Positions 18,175-26,948 are shown, counted from the stretch's first letter. The stretch: 64,000 bases of DNA from Rudanella paleaurantiibacter (GCF_009184635.1 NZ_WELI01000003.1:496001-560000), one strand, 5' to 3'. Numbers and translations: made by a program. The notes: generated from the sequence alone by a model not told the origin.

Positions 18175-18657
18175 ATGAAAAAGTTACTTCCATATAGCCT
18201 GTTGCTGGGTATTATGCTGCTGGCAACAGCTTGTTTTAAAGATCTGGAGATTACCTACGATGGCCCAGCTCAGGTAGAATTCGAGACGGCCGTGCGCAGT
18301 AACCCAGCCGTGGGTCTGACGTTTCCGCTCGTGGCCAGTGCGAATAGTGTTACGCTGGCGCCCACCCTCACCACGCAGCTTAATTTGGTGGGTCCCCAGC
18401 GCAACAGCGAACTACGGGTTAAGGTGTTGGTAGAACCAACGCTCACCACAACAGGCGCTAACACCTACACACTGGTCAACAACGGCGAGGTGGTTATTCC
18501 GGCCAATAGCAGCGTTGGGTCGCTTTCCATTGCGGTATCGCGGGCAAGCAGCACCACGGCTCCAATCCGTAACCTGGTTCTCACCCTGGACAGCACCAGT
18601 ACGGAGTACAAGGCAAATACCAACTATAAGCGAATTGGGTTTACCATTCGCAACTAA
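18175..18657 (+). CDS. Small surface lipoprotein accessory to C4/D4 (paralog of 7425)
   Basis: A 160-residue lipoprotein (MKKLLPYSLLLGIMLLATAC). The start at 18175 is 10 bp after the D4 stop; in-frame codons further upstream lie inside D4. Compared with the protein at 7425 it shares QVEFETAVRSN/LVEFNEAILRTN, TTQLNLVGPQRNSELRVKVL, NNGEVVIPANSSVGSL, SRASSTTAPIRNLVL, and the ending NYKRIGFTIRN. The pair has been kept with its SusC/SusD partners through duplication, which argues for a working third subunit. The DUF1735/DUF4843-like assignment is tentative. Confidence 0.82.
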   Translation: MKKLLPYSLLLGIMLLATACFKDLEITYDGPAQVEFETAVRSNPAVGLTFPLVASANSVTLAPTLTTQLNLVGPQRNSELRVKVLVEPTLTTTGANTYTLVNNGEVVIPANSSVGSLSIAVSRASSTTAPIRNLVLTLDSTSTEYKANTNYKRIGFTIRN

Positions 18658-18714
18658 CTGCAACCGCGCTCCGGGCTCGGTCACGAGTGAACCAGAGCCC
18701 GTTTAGCCTAGATT

Positions 18715-18747
18715 AAAAGCCCTCTACCTCGTTGTAGAGGGCTTTTT
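18715..18747 (+). terminator. Rho-independent terminator of the C4 operon
   Basis: A 13-bp perfect stem (AAAAGCCCTCTAC with GTAGAGGGCTTTT), six-base loop and T run. Confidence 0.92.
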
Positions 18748-18842
18748 CGTGGCAGTAAACCAAATTGACTTTTGTCTTATTGAAGAAGCGTGCCTACTCC
18801 GTAATTTCGTGGCACATTCTGTTATACACCTGGGTTGGCACT

Positions 18843-19964
18843 ATGAACACCTCTACCAAACGAATTCTGACCGTCCTGATTATTCTGCTCGTCATCGGGC
18901 TGGCTTTTTACCCCAAACTGAAAACCCTTTTCAAACCCGCCGACGGAGCCGGTGATCCTGCCAAAACCACGGCTGCGGGTGGAGCAGCCAAGGGGGCTGG
19001 TGGTGGTCCTGCGGGCGGAAAAGCGGGCGGTGGGCCTACGTCTGTCGGGATTATGGTGGTCAACACCGAATCGCTGGACGAGAAAATTCTGACCACCGGC
19101 ACGGTAGTTGCCAACGAGGAGGTGGAAATCCGCTCAGAAGTGTCGGGGCGGGTAACGAGCATTGGTTTCCGTGAAGGCGACTATGTGCGCCGGGGGACGG
19201 TGCTGCTCCGTATCAACGATGCCGATTTACAGGCACAGCTCCAGAAACTAAATGCCAACCGCAAACTGGCCGAGGCCAACGAACAACGGCAAAAGCGGCT
19301 GTTTGAAAAAGAGGCCATCAGCCGGGCCGAATACGAAATCAGCCAAACGAACCTCACGGGTATTCTGGCCGACATCGAAAACCTGAAAGCGCAACTGGCC
19401 AAAACTGTGATCCGGGCGCCATTTGACGGGACTATTGGTCTGCGCCAGATCAGCGTAGGAAGCTACATATCACCGGCTACGCCCATTGCTACGCTCACCA
19501 ACACGAACCCGGCCAAAATCGACTTCTCGGTACCGGCCAAATACGCTCAGATTGTTCGGCGGGGTAGCCGGATTCAGTTTACGGTGGAGGGGTCAGAAGC
19601 CAATCGGGCGGGTACGGTGTACGCCGTTGAACCTAAGGTAAACCCCGAAACCCGGGCAATGCTGCTCCGGGCCACCAGCCCCAACCCCAACGGGGCGCTC
19701 GTACCGGGTGCGTTTGCCCGTATTGAAGTGGTGCTCAGCGCGCGTGGCAACGCCATTGTAGTCCCCACAGAAGCGATTATTCCCGAACAAAACGGCCAGA
19801 AGGTGTACGTTGTCCGCAATCGGAAAGCCGAGTCGGTACCGGTGCAGATCGGCCTTCGCACCGACCGCAACGTTGAAATCAAGAGTGGCCTGCACGTGGG
19901 CGACTCGCTCATTACCTCAGGCATTCAGATGGTCAAACCCGGCGGTGAGGTGCTGGTGCAGTAA
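18843..19964 (+). CDS. RND efflux periplasmic adaptor (membrane fusion protein)
   Basis: A 373-residue HlyD/AcrA-type adaptor that links an inner-membrane RND pump to an outer-membrane channel. The start at 18843 (MNTSTKRILTVLIILLVIG) places one membrane anchor at residues 8-25. A Gly/Ala/Lys-rich linker (about 37-67) follows. Next come the barrel/lipoyl region (GRVTSIGFREGDYVRRGTVL), an alpha-hairpin with LQKLNANRKLAEANEQRQKR, the second lipoyl half (KTVIRAPFDGTIGLRQISVG), and the membrane-proximal domain ending DSLITSGIQMVKPGGEVLV. The pump gene lies 547 bp downstream, separated by an unrelated four-helix-bundle gene. No outer-membrane factor is in the window. Confidence 0.94.
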   Translation: MNTSTKRILTVLIILLVIGLAFYPKLKTLFKPADGAGDPAKTTAAGGAAKGAGGGPAGGKAGGGPTSVGIMVVNTESLDEKILTTGTVVANEEVEIRSEVSGRVTSIGFREGDYVRRGTVLLRINDADLQAQLQKLNANRKLAEANEQRQKRLFEKEAISRAEYEISQTNLTGILADIENLKAQLAKTVIRAPFDGTIGLRQISVGSYISPATPIATLTNTNPAKIDFSVPAKYAQIVRRGSRIQFTVEGSEANRAGTVYAVEPKVNPETRAMLLRATSPNPNGALVPGAFARIEVVLSARGNAIVVPTEAIIPEQNGQKVYVVRNRKAESVPVQIGLRTDRNVEIKSGLHVGDSLITSGIQMVKPGGEVLVQ

Positions 19965-19985
19965 GTGAGGACGGGGCCGCCCGGC

Positions 19986-20013
19986 AGTGAGGAGTGAGGA
20001 GTGAGGAGTGAGG
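19986..20013 (+). repeat. Four tandem AGTGAGG heptamers
   Basis: (AGTGAGG)x4 stands between the efflux adaptor and the four-helix-bundle gene. Its inverse complement reappears at 20492-20503, just beyond the gene, so the gene is bracketed by inverted copies. Confidence 0.9.
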
Positions 20014-20049
20014 ATAAACAGTATTTTGCTTTTGTCTACTTGTATCATC

Positions 20050-20409
20050 ATGCAAAAAACGCAGCATTTTACACAGCTCATAGTGTGGCAGAAAGCACAC
20101 AAACTCGTACTGTCTGTTTACCAACTCACCAAATCGTTTCCCAAAGACGAACTCTTTTGTCTGACTTCACAGCTTCGACGAAGCGCTACGTCTGTTCCCG
20201 CTAATATTGCCGAAGGGTATCGCAAACGGACGCTCCCCGACAAATCAAAGTTTCTAAACATAGCTCAGGGCTCGCTCGACGAAACACATTACTACCTTAT
20301 TCTGGCCCACGATCTCGGCTATGCTGATACAATAACCTTACAATCAAATCTGGATGAAGTATCCCGATTACTCAATGCTTATTACGGGGCTATCGAGGCA
20401 AAAAAATAG
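20050..20409 (+). CDS. Four-helix-bundle protein (S23 rRNA intervening-sequence protein/Avd-like family)
   Basis: A 119-residue all-helical protein. FTQLIVWQKAHKLVLSVYQL, PKDELFCLTSQLRRSATSVP, NIAEGYRKR and GSLDETHYYLILAHDLGY are the classic signature of the family first found within 23S rRNA intervening sequences and related to the Avd protein of diversity-generating retroelements. The start at 20050 (MQKTQHFTQL) is chosen because homologues begin there; an upstream in-frame codon would read into repeat-derived sequence. No reverse transcriptase or rRNA is nearby. It sits between adaptor and pump of one efflux system, bracketed by inverted heptamer repeats, which suggests insertion as a mobile or once-mobile unit. 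Its role is unknown. Confidence 0.9.
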   Translation: MQKTQHFTQLIVWQKAHKLVLSVYQLTKSFPKDELFCLTSQLRRSATSVPANIAEGYRKRTLPDKSKFLNIAQGSLDETHYYLILAHDLGYADTITLQSNLDEVSRLLNAYYGAIEAKK

Positions 20410-20491
20410 CCTCAGAGACTCACTAATTTACAAGGTTGACACGCAGAAGGACGTTCGCAGTGAGTTCATTCTTCTCACTACTCTCTCCTAT

Positions 20492-20503
20492 CTCCTCACT
20501 CCT
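20492..20503 (-). repeat. Inverted copy of the AGTGAGG repeat
   Basis: CTCCTCACTCCT is the complement of the heptamer repeat at 19986-20013. It ends 8 bp before the pump start codon. Confidence 0.75.
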
Positions 20504-20511
20504 ATACACGC

Positions 20512-23500
20512 ATGAACCTCTCTACCACTTCCATCAACCGCCCCGTATTGGCCGTTGTACTGTCGTTGCTGATTATTGTTTTTGGGGTGATCGGCTTCCT
20601 GTATCTGGGCGTACGCGAATTTCCGAGCATCGACCTGCCCGTGGTAACCGTACAAACTACCTACACCGGTGCCAACGCCGACATTGTGGAGTCGCAGATT
20701 ACCGAGCCCCTCGAAGAGTCGATCAACGGGATTGCCGGTATCCGCACCCTCGCCAGCAGCAGCCGCGACGGGCGCTCGTCGATCACGGTCGAGTTTGAAC
20801 TTGACGTGAACATCGAAGATGCCGCCAACGACGTGCGCGACCGGGTGAGCCGGGCCGTAGCCAACCTCCCACCCGATGCCGACCCACCCGTTGTGGCCAA
20901 GGCCGACGCCGACGCCAGCCCTATTTATTTTATCCAGCTGCTGTCGAGCAAACGTTCGTTGCTCGAAGTAAACGACATTGCTAACCGGCAGTTTCGCGAG
21001 CGTTTTCAGACCATTCCGGGCGTAAGTAGCGTTCAGATATGGGGCGAAAAGAAATACGCCATGCGGCTCCGCATCGACCCCGTCAAGCTGGCTTCGTACC
21101 GGCTCACGGCCATTGATATTGCCAATGCCCTCCGCACCCAGAACGTCGAGCTGCCTTCGGGTTCGGTGGAGGGGGCAACCACGGAACTGACCGTTCGGAC
21201 GTTGGGCCGCCTGAGCACGGCCTCCGACTTTAACAACCTGATTCTGAAAGAGACCGCCGATCAGGTGGTGAAGTTTCAGGATGTAGGCTATGCCGAACTG
21301 GCCCCTGAGGTGGAACGGACCATGTTTAAGCGCGACGGGGTGCCGATGGTGGCCGTCGCCGTGATTCCGCAGCCGGGCGCCAACCAGATCGAGATTGCCA
21401 ACGATGTGTACGTCAAGCTCGATCAGATCAAGCGCGACCTCCCCCCCGACCTCAAGGTGATGCTGGGCTTCGACTATACCCAGTACGTACGCCGGTCTAT
21501 TACAGAGGTAGAAGAAACCATCGGGATTGCGTTTGTGCTGGTTGCCATTATCATTTTCCTGTTTCTGCGCGACTGGCGGAGTACCATTATTCCGCTCACG
21601 GCCATTCCGGTTTCTCTCATTGGTACGTTTTTCATCATGTACCTCTGCGGCTTCTCGATCAACGTGCTCACCCTGCTCGGAATCGTACTGGCCATCGGTC
21701 TGGTTGTCGACGACGCCATTGTGGTACTCGAAAACATCTACGCCAAAATTGAAGAGGGCATGTCGCCCTACAAGGCGGCCGTGAGTGGTTCCAATGAAAT
21801 TTACTTTGCCGTTATCTCGACTACGGTCACGCTGGCGGCCGTGTTTCTGCCCGTGATTTTCCTTCAGGGCATTACGGGCCGTTTGTTCCGGGAGTTTGGC
21901 ATTGTGGTAGCGGGCTCGGTGCTTATTTCGGCTTTTGTGTCGCTCACGCTCACACCCATGCTCTCGTCGAAACTCCTGAAAAACCGGAAACGGCAACCCT
22001 GGCTCTACCGTACTACCGAGCCATTTTTCGAGTGGATGATTAGCGGATACGAGCGTTCGCTGGCCCATTTTCTGCGCCTGCGCTGGCTGGCGTGGGTCAT
22101 TATGCTCGGCATGGTGGGTATTGTGTACGTGCTGTTCAAAACCAACGCCATTCCGTCGGAACTGGCCCCGCTCGAAGACCGGGGTGGTTTCCGAATTCAG
22201 GCCACCGCGCCCGAAGGGGCTACGTTTGAGTACATGCTCAACTTCACCGACCGGCTGGCCAAAGACCTGCGCGCCCGGTTCGATACGGCTACGGTGCCGG
22301 GTGTCATTGCCGTTACTTCGCCCAGCTTTGGTAGCGGGGCCACCAACACGGCCAACATCCGGATTTACCTCGGCGAAAAACCGCCCCGCACCAAAACCCA
22401 GCAACAGGTAGTCGATGAAATGACGCCCGTTGTAAAGCAGTACACGGGTGCCCGCACGTTTGTAGCGCAGGAACAAACCATTCAGACCGGACAGCGCGGG
22501 GGTGGAGGCCTACCCGTTCAGTTTGTGATTCAGGCCAACAAGTTTGAGCAGCTTCGGGCCAAACTGCCGGAGTTTATGAAAGCGGTGCAGGCTTCCGAAA
22601 AATTCGCGGCCTCCGACGTGAACCTCAAATTTACCAAGCCCGAAATTCGGCTCGACATCGACCGCGACAAGGCCCTCAACCTGGGTGTATCGGTGCAGGA
22701 TGTGGCCCAAACGCTCCAACTCGGCCTGTCGGGTCGGCGGTTCGGTTATTTCATCATGGACGGCAAGCAGTATCAGGTAATTGGCCAGATTGAACGCTCT
22801 GACCGTAACGACATTACCGACCTGAAGTCTCTGTTTGTCAAGAATAACCGGGGCGAACTGATTCAGCTCGACAACCTCGTGCGGGTGTCGGAGCAGAGCA
22901 CCCCGCCCACGCTATACCGCTACAACCGGTACGCATCGGCTACGGTCTCGGCTGGTTTGGCCAAAGGGGTTTCGCTCGGCGAAGGGATTACCGAAATGGA
23001 GCGTATCGCAGGTGAAATTCTGGACCCCTCGTTCACCACCGCCCTCGATGGCACCAGCAAGGAGTTCCGCGAAAGTTCGTCGAGCCTGTACTTTGCGTTC
23101 GCCCTGGCCCTGCTGCTGATCTACCTGATTCTGGCGGCTCAGTTCGAAAGCTTTGTCGACCCCATTATCATTCTGCTGACCGTACCATTGGCCGTTTGCG
23201 GGGCGTTGCTATCGCTCTGGGACTTTAGCCAGACACTCAACGTATTCAGCCAAATCGGGATTATTACGCTCGTCGGGCTCGTGACCAAAAACGGGATTCT
23301 GATTGTTGAATTTGCCAATCAGCGGAAAGAACAGGGAGTGAACAAGCATCAGGCCGTGCTCGATGGAGCCGTGGCCCGCTTCCGGCCCATTCTGATGACG
23401 AGCCTTTGCGCGGCTCTCGGCTTGTTGCCCGTGGCGCTGGCGCTGGGAGCCGGTTCGGAGAGCCGGGTATCTATGGGTATCGTGGTGGTAGGTGGTCTGA

Positions 23501-23604
23501 TTTTCTCAACCGCCCTCACTCTGTACGTGATTCCGGCCGTGTACACCTACCTGAGCCGCCCCGTCACTAAACACGCTGAAGAACTGGAAGAAGCGGTTGC
23601 GTAA
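20512..23604 (+). CDS. RND (HAE1-type) inner-membrane efflux pump
   Basis: A 1030-residue AcrB/MdtB-like proton-driven multidrug transporter. The first membrane helix (PVLAVVLSLLIIVFGVIGFL) leads into the porter domain (REFPSIDLPVVTVQTTYTGA, EPLEESINGI). TM4 contains the proton-relay pair in IGLVVDDAIVVLENI (about residue 405), then FLPVIFLQGITGRLFREFGI, and in the second half GIITLVGLVTKNGILIVEFA and RFRPILMTSLCAALGLLPVA. The length is usual for the family. It works with the adaptor at 18843; the two are probably co-transcribed through the intervening small gene, although a private promoter cannot be excluded. Confidence 0.96.
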   Translation: MNLSTTSINRPVLAVVLSLLIIVFGVIGFLYLGVREFPSIDLPVVTVQTTYTGANADIVESQITEPLEESINGIAGIRTLASSSRDGRSSITVEFELDVNIEDAANDVRDRVSRAVANLPPDADPPVVAKADADASPIYFIQLLSSKRSLLEVNDIANRQFRERFQTIPGVSSVQIWGEKKYAMRLRIDPVKLASYRLTAIDIANALRTQNVELPSGSVEGATTELTVRTLGRLSTASDFNNLILKETADQVVKFQDVGYAELAPEVERTMFKRDGVPMVAVAVIPQPGANQIEIANDVYVKLDQIKRDLPPDLKVMLGFDYTQYVRRSITEVEETIGIAFVLVAIIIFLFLRDWRSTIIPLTAIPVSLIGTFFIMYLCGFSINVLTLLGIVLAIGLVVDDAIVVLENIYAKIEEGMSPYKAAVSGSNEIYFAVISTTVTLAAVFLPVIFLQGITGRLFREFGIVVAGSVLISAFVSLTLTPMLSSKLLKNRKRQPWLYRTTEPFFEWMISGYERSLAHFLRLRWLAWVIMLGMVGIVYVLFKTNAIPSELAPLEDRGGFRIQATAPEGATFEYMLNFTDRLAKDLRARFDTATVPGVIAVTSPSFGSGATNTANIRIYLGEKPPRTKTQQQVVDEMTPVVKQYTGARTFVAQEQTIQTGQRGGGGLPVQFVIQANKFEQLRAKLPEFMKAVQASEKFAASDVNLKFTKPEIRLDIDRDKALNLGVSVQDVAQTLQLGLSGRRFGYFIMDGKQYQVIGQIERSDRNDITDLKSLFVKNNRGELIQLDNLVRVSEQSTPPTLYRYNRYASATVSAGLAKGVSLGEGITEMERIAGEILDPSFTTALDGTSKEFRESSSSLYFAFALALLLIYLILAAQFESFVDPIIILLTVPLAVCGALLSLWDFSQTLNVFSQIGIITLVGLVTKNGILIVEFANQRKEQGVNKHQAVLDGAVARFRPILMTSLCAALGLLPVALALGAGSESRVSMGIVVVGGLIFSTALTLYVIPAVYTYLSRPVTKHAEELEEAVA

Positions 23605-23613
23605 GCTAACACC

Positions 23614-23652
23614 CTAGAGGTGACATCTCTCCAAACGAGATGTCATCTCTAG
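23614..23652. terminator. Bidirectional hairpin between convergent genes
   Basis: A 16-bp stem with one G-T pair (first arm CTAGAGGTGACATCTC at 23614-23629, closing arm from 23637) lies between the pump and the converging TauE/SafE gene. No T tract follows on either side, so termination is probable but not certain. Confidence 0.65.
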
Positions 23653-23669
23653 TCTCTTGAGTAAGTAAC

Positions 23670-24398
23670 TCACGTAATCACGAGCTTCACACCCGCTACA
23701 AGCAGCCCCAGAGCCAGTACATAGCGCAACACCGGCACCGAAAACCGCTGGCTACCAAAGTGACCACCCAGCAGCCCGCCCGCAAACGCAACGGCAATCC
23801 AGGTCCAAACCGACGGGTCGGGTGAGAATCCTTTGCTGAGCAGACCAAACAGGCCCGACAGCGAATTAACGAAGATAAACAGGGCCGAGGTAGCTGCTAC
23901 TTCTTTGAGCCGCCCCCATCGGAACAGGAGCATCAGCGGGCTTAACAAAATGCCGCCCCCAATCCCCAGCATCCCCGAAAGCAAACCGATGCCGGCCCCG
24001 GCTACCAGGCCCGCACCCAGCGGAACCGGACGCGGCTCGGCCTCCTCATCGCGAAACGACCAGACCAGCCGCAACACCGCCAACAGCAGGCATACGGCCA
24101 GCAACTGCTTGTACAGGGCGTCGGTCAGAGGGAGCTTGGCCCCGACAAACGCCAACGGCACACTCGCCAACGCAAACGGCCAGAACGACGCCCACCGAAA
24201 GTGCCCCCCCCGATAAAACTGAATAAACGAAACGGTCGATACAAACAGGTTAAGCAACAGGGCCGAGGGTTTCATCAGCACCGGGGCCACCCCAAACAGA
24301 GCCATTGTAGCCAGATACCCACTGGCACCGCCATGCCCCACCGACGCGTACAGAAACCCCACAACAAACAGGCAGAGCAAAAACGGAATGGTTTCCAT
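23670..24398 (-). CDS. TauE/SafE family sulfite exporter-like permease
   Basis: A 242-residue integral membrane protein with about eight hydrophobic segments. The two internally repeated signatures of the family are visible: SVGHGGASGYLATMALFG near residue 19 and MLGIGGGILLSPLMLLFRWG near 145. The family carries sulfite, sulfonates or other organic anions across the inner membrane; no substrate-specific partner is nearby. It converges on the pump and diverges from the protease gene, so it is probably a single-gene unit. Confidence 0.92.
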   Translation of the reverse strand: METIPFLLCLFVVGFLYASVGHGGASGYLATMALFGVAPVLMKPSALLLNLFVSTVSFIQFYRGGHFRWASFWPFALASVPLAFVGAKLPLTDALYKQLLAVCLLLAVLRLVWSFRDEEAEPRPVPLGAGLVAGAGIGLLSGMLGIGGGILLSPLMLLFRWGRLKEVAATSALFIFVNSLSGLFGLLSKGFSPDPSVWTWIAVAFAGGLLGGHFGSQRFSVPVLRYVLALGLLVAGVKLVIT

Positions 24399-24428
24399 TC
24401 AATCAAATAGTCAGGAGACGTTTTTCGT

Positions 24429-24436
24429 TACATTTG
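24429..24436 (+). promoter_or_regulatory. Putative -7 element for the protease gene
   Basis: TACATTTG followed by GG is an exact TAnnTTTG match, 88 bp before the protease start; a -33 TTTG is not evident. Confidence 0.45.
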
Positions 24437-24523
24437 GAAAACGAACTTAGAAGAATAATGGATAATGTACAATGAATACCTTGCGTATTCGCCATTAGCC
24501 ACTCTTTACCCTACAAACACCGC

Positions 24524-26155
24524 ATGACGATTCGCAAAACCATACTGCTGACGGGCCTTGCCCTGTCGGTGAGTTCACTGCTCCACGCCCAACCCGGCCC
24601 CGCGCGCCGGCCGCTTCCCAAAAACTGGTCGCACCTCGACCCCGCCAAAGACTCCATTGCCGGTATTAGCCTTAGCGAGGCTTACGAACTTCTCAAAGGA
24701 CGCACTTCTCAGCCGGTTATAGTGGGCATTATCGACTCGGGCGTTGATATTGAGCACGAAGACCTGAAAGATGTCATCTGGAAAAACCCCAAAGAAACGC
24801 CCGACAACAACATCGATGAAGATAAAAACGGGTACACCGATGACGTAACCGGCTGGAATTTCATGGGCGCGAAAGACGGCACCACCTACGAAACCGATCA
24901 GGAAGAGGTGACCCAGATTTATGTGCTTTGGAAAGACAAGTACGACAAGGCCGACCCGAAAAAACTCAAAGGTCGCGCCCTGGAAGAGTATGCTATGTAC
25001 CAGAAGGCTAAAGAGCGTTTCGAGAAAGGCTACAAAGCCAACGAAGCCAAACGGTTGGCCGTGTCGGACTCGGCTAAGTTTTTCGCGGCTCTGAACACGC
25101 TGAAACCCCAGCTCCAGGGTAAGCCCTTCGAGATTGGTAGCATCAACGCCCTCGACGCCGGAGCCGACCCCGTCACGGGTGCCGTAAAATCGGTGCTCGG
25201 CGAAGTATTTACCGAACAGTTCCGGTCGTTCGAAATCATGTTCCGGCTGCTCGAACGGGCATATCCACGTCTGAAAGATGCGCTGCTCGCCGAAACCAAA
25301 AAGACATTTAACCCCGACATTCAGGGCCGTAAGATGGTAGGCGACAACCCCGCCGACCCGAACGAACGCTTCTACGGCAGCCCGAAGCTAATCATTGGCG
25401 ACTCCGAAGAACTGGCCATGCACGGCACCCACGTGGCCGGCATTGTGGGGGCTAAGCGCGGCAACAACCTCGGTGTCGACGGGATTGCCGACAACGTCCG
25501 GATTATGACCGTAGCCGTAGTGCCCTCTAACGGCGATGAGCGCGACAAAGACGTGGCTAATGGTATCCGGTATGCCGTCGACAATGGAGCCAAAGTAATC
25601 AACATGAGCTTTGGTAAGCGGTTTTCGCCGTTCAAGCCGCAGGTTGATGCCGCCATCCGGTACGCCGAAGAACGCGACGTGCTGATTGTGCACGCATCGG
25701 GTAACAACGCCGAAAACTACGACTCGATTCCGGCCTACCCCCGCCCCGAATACGAAGACGGCACCACCGCCCGCAACTTCATGACGGTGGGCAACTCAAC
25801 CGCATACCTGAACGAGGGCCTGCCCGCACGGTCGTCGAATTACGGTAGCCGCACGGTCGATCTGTTTGCACCGGGCTCCGACATTGAGTCGACCATTCCG
25901 CGCAACAACTACGCGGCCTTTACGGGTACGAGCATGGCTGCCCCCTGCGTAGCGGGTGTAGCTGCCCTGTTGCGGTCGTACTTTCCGAACCTGACAGCTG
26001 TGCAGGTGAAAGAAATCCTGATGAAAAGTGTGTACAAGCCCCAGCTGAACGTGCTACGCCCGTCGTCGCAGCAGCGGGTACCCTTTAGCAGCCTGAGCGT
26101 ATCGGGTGGTATTGTCAATGCCGCGCAGGCCGTGAAGCTGGCGCAGGGGAAATAA
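24524..26155 (+). CDS. Secreted subtilisin-type (S8) serine protease
   Basis: A 543-residue protein with signal peptide (cut after LHAQ). The catalytic triad is complete: Asp71 in IIDSGVDIEHEDL, His300 in HGTHVAGIVGA and Ser470 in FTGTSMAAPCVAGVAALL; the oxyanion Asn is in HASGNNAEN. Between Asp and His there is an insert of about 200 residues, including NIDEDKNGYTDDVTGWNF and a helical Lys/Glu-rich stretch, a layout seen in many Bacteroidota S8 enzymes. There is no C-terminal sorting domain, so it probably acts in the periplasm. It stands alone between divergent and convergent neighbours. Confidence 0.95.
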   Translation: MTIRKTILLTGLALSVSSLLHAQPGPARRPLPKNWSHLDPAKDSIAGISLSEAYELLKGRTSQPVIVGIIDSGVDIEHEDLKDVIWKNPKETPDNNIDEDKNGYTDDVTGWNFMGAKDGTTYETDQEEVTQIYVLWKDKYDKADPKKLKGRALEEYAMYQKAKERFEKGYKANEAKRLAVSDSAKFFAALNTLKPQLQGKPFEIGSINALDAGADPVTGAVKSVLGEVFTEQFRSFEIMFRLLERAYPRLKDALLAETKKTFNPDIQGRKMVGDNPADPNERFYGSPKLIIGDSEELAMHGTHVAGIVGAKRGNNLGVDGIADNVRIMTVAVVPSNGDERDKDVANGIRYAVDNGAKVINMSFGKRFSPFKPQVDAAIRYAEERDVLIVHASGNNAENYDSIPAYPRPEYEDGTTARNFMTVGNSTAYLNEGLPARSSNYGSRTVDLFAPGSDIESTIPRNNYAAFTGTSMAAPCVAGVAALLRSYFPNLTAVQVKEILMKSVYKPQLNVLRPSSQQRVPFSSLSVSGGIVNAAQAVKLAQGK

Positions 26156-26233
26156 CGGTTTATGGTTTTTGGTTTATCGTTTTTGGTTGTTCTTCCACGC
26201 ACTAAAAACGATAAACCATAAACGATAAACCGG
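26156..26233. repeat. Imperfect long inverted repeat of GGTTTATNGTTT units
   Basis: The strand starting CGGTTTATGGTTTTTGG (26156) is mirrored by the sequence ending CATAAACGATAAACCGG (26217-26233), giving arms of about 32 bp made of short degenerate repeats around a 12-base loop. It lies between two convergent genes and may serve as a bidirectional terminator. Confidence 0.8.
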
Positions 26234-26234
26234 A

Positions 26235-26948
26235 TTACCAGCTCACCTCGGCTTTATCGTGCCAGAACTTACCCGTTTGGTGCAGGGGGGCATCGGTTGC
26301 AAGCCACACAATGGTCTCAGCTCCCTGCTCAACCGGGCGGTTTGCCCCTTGCCCACCCATATCGGTACGAACCCAACCGGGGTCTACGGAGTTTACCGCG
26401 ATATTTTGCCCACTCAGGGCACCCGCAAACTGCCGGGTCACGGCGTTGAGGGCCGTTTTGGAAATGCTGTAGCCCGGTGCATACGTACTCATGTCGTGCA
26501 ACGCCCCCGACCCACTCGATACGTTCACGATACGCGCCCCCGCACGGGCCTTTTGCAGGTACGGCAAAAAGTCCTGAATCACCAGAATCGGGCCGATAAC
26601 GTTTGTTTTGATCGCCCGTTCGAGCATTTCGGTGTTCAGCTTTGTAATGTCTTCACCGTGATCTTCCAGAATGGCCGCGTTATTGATGAGTACGTCCAGA
26701 TGATCGGCTTTTTGCGAAAACGTACCCACCGCCTGTTTGATGCTGACAGGGTCCGTTACGTCGAGGTGAAGCAACACAACCTCGTGCCCTTCCGCGCAGA
26801 GTTGTTCGCAGGCTTCGCGGCCCCGGTGCAAATCCCGCGACCCGATAAATACGGCAAATCCACGCTTACACAACTGACGAGCCGTTTCTTTTCCTATTCC
26901 TTTATTGGCGCCCGTAATCAGGGCAACCTGCTGATGTTCTGTTTTCAT
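26235..26948 (-). CDS. Short-chain dehydrogenase/reductase (SDR)
   Basis: A 237-residue classical SDR. The cofactor loop is GANKGIG (about 13-19), LDVLINNAAI gives the NNA motif, and the active site has IVNVSSGSG (Ser) with GYSISKTALNAV (Tyr and Lys, YxxxK). VDPGWVRTDMGG follows. Closest in pattern to carbonyl reductase-like enzymes of plants and bacteria that reduce aldehydes or ketones with NADPH. The substrate is unknown. It is read toward the protease and diverges from the beta-barrel gene at 27089. Confidence 0.93.
   Translation of the reverse strand: MKTEHQQVALITGANKGIGKETARQLCKRGFAVFIGSRDLHRGREACEQLCAEGHEVVLLHLDVTDPVSIKQAVGTFSQKADHLDVLINNAAILEDHGEDITKLNTEMLERAIKTNVIGPILVIQDFLPYLQKARAGARIVNVSSGSGALHDMSTYAPGYSISKTALNAVTRQFAGALSGQNIAVNSVDPGWVRTDMGGQGANRPVEQGAETIVWLATDAPLHQTGKFWHDKAEVSW

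Noticed and set aside
18830-18845. TGGCACTATG just before the efflux adaptor as a sigma-54 site
   Set aside because: It has a -24-like half only, no TTGC at the required distance, and it overlaps the start codon.
20488-22476. A 662-codon minus-strand frame opposite the RND pump
   Set aside because: Opposite a strongly conserved pump gene; the translation is His/Arg/Gly-rich with no domain.
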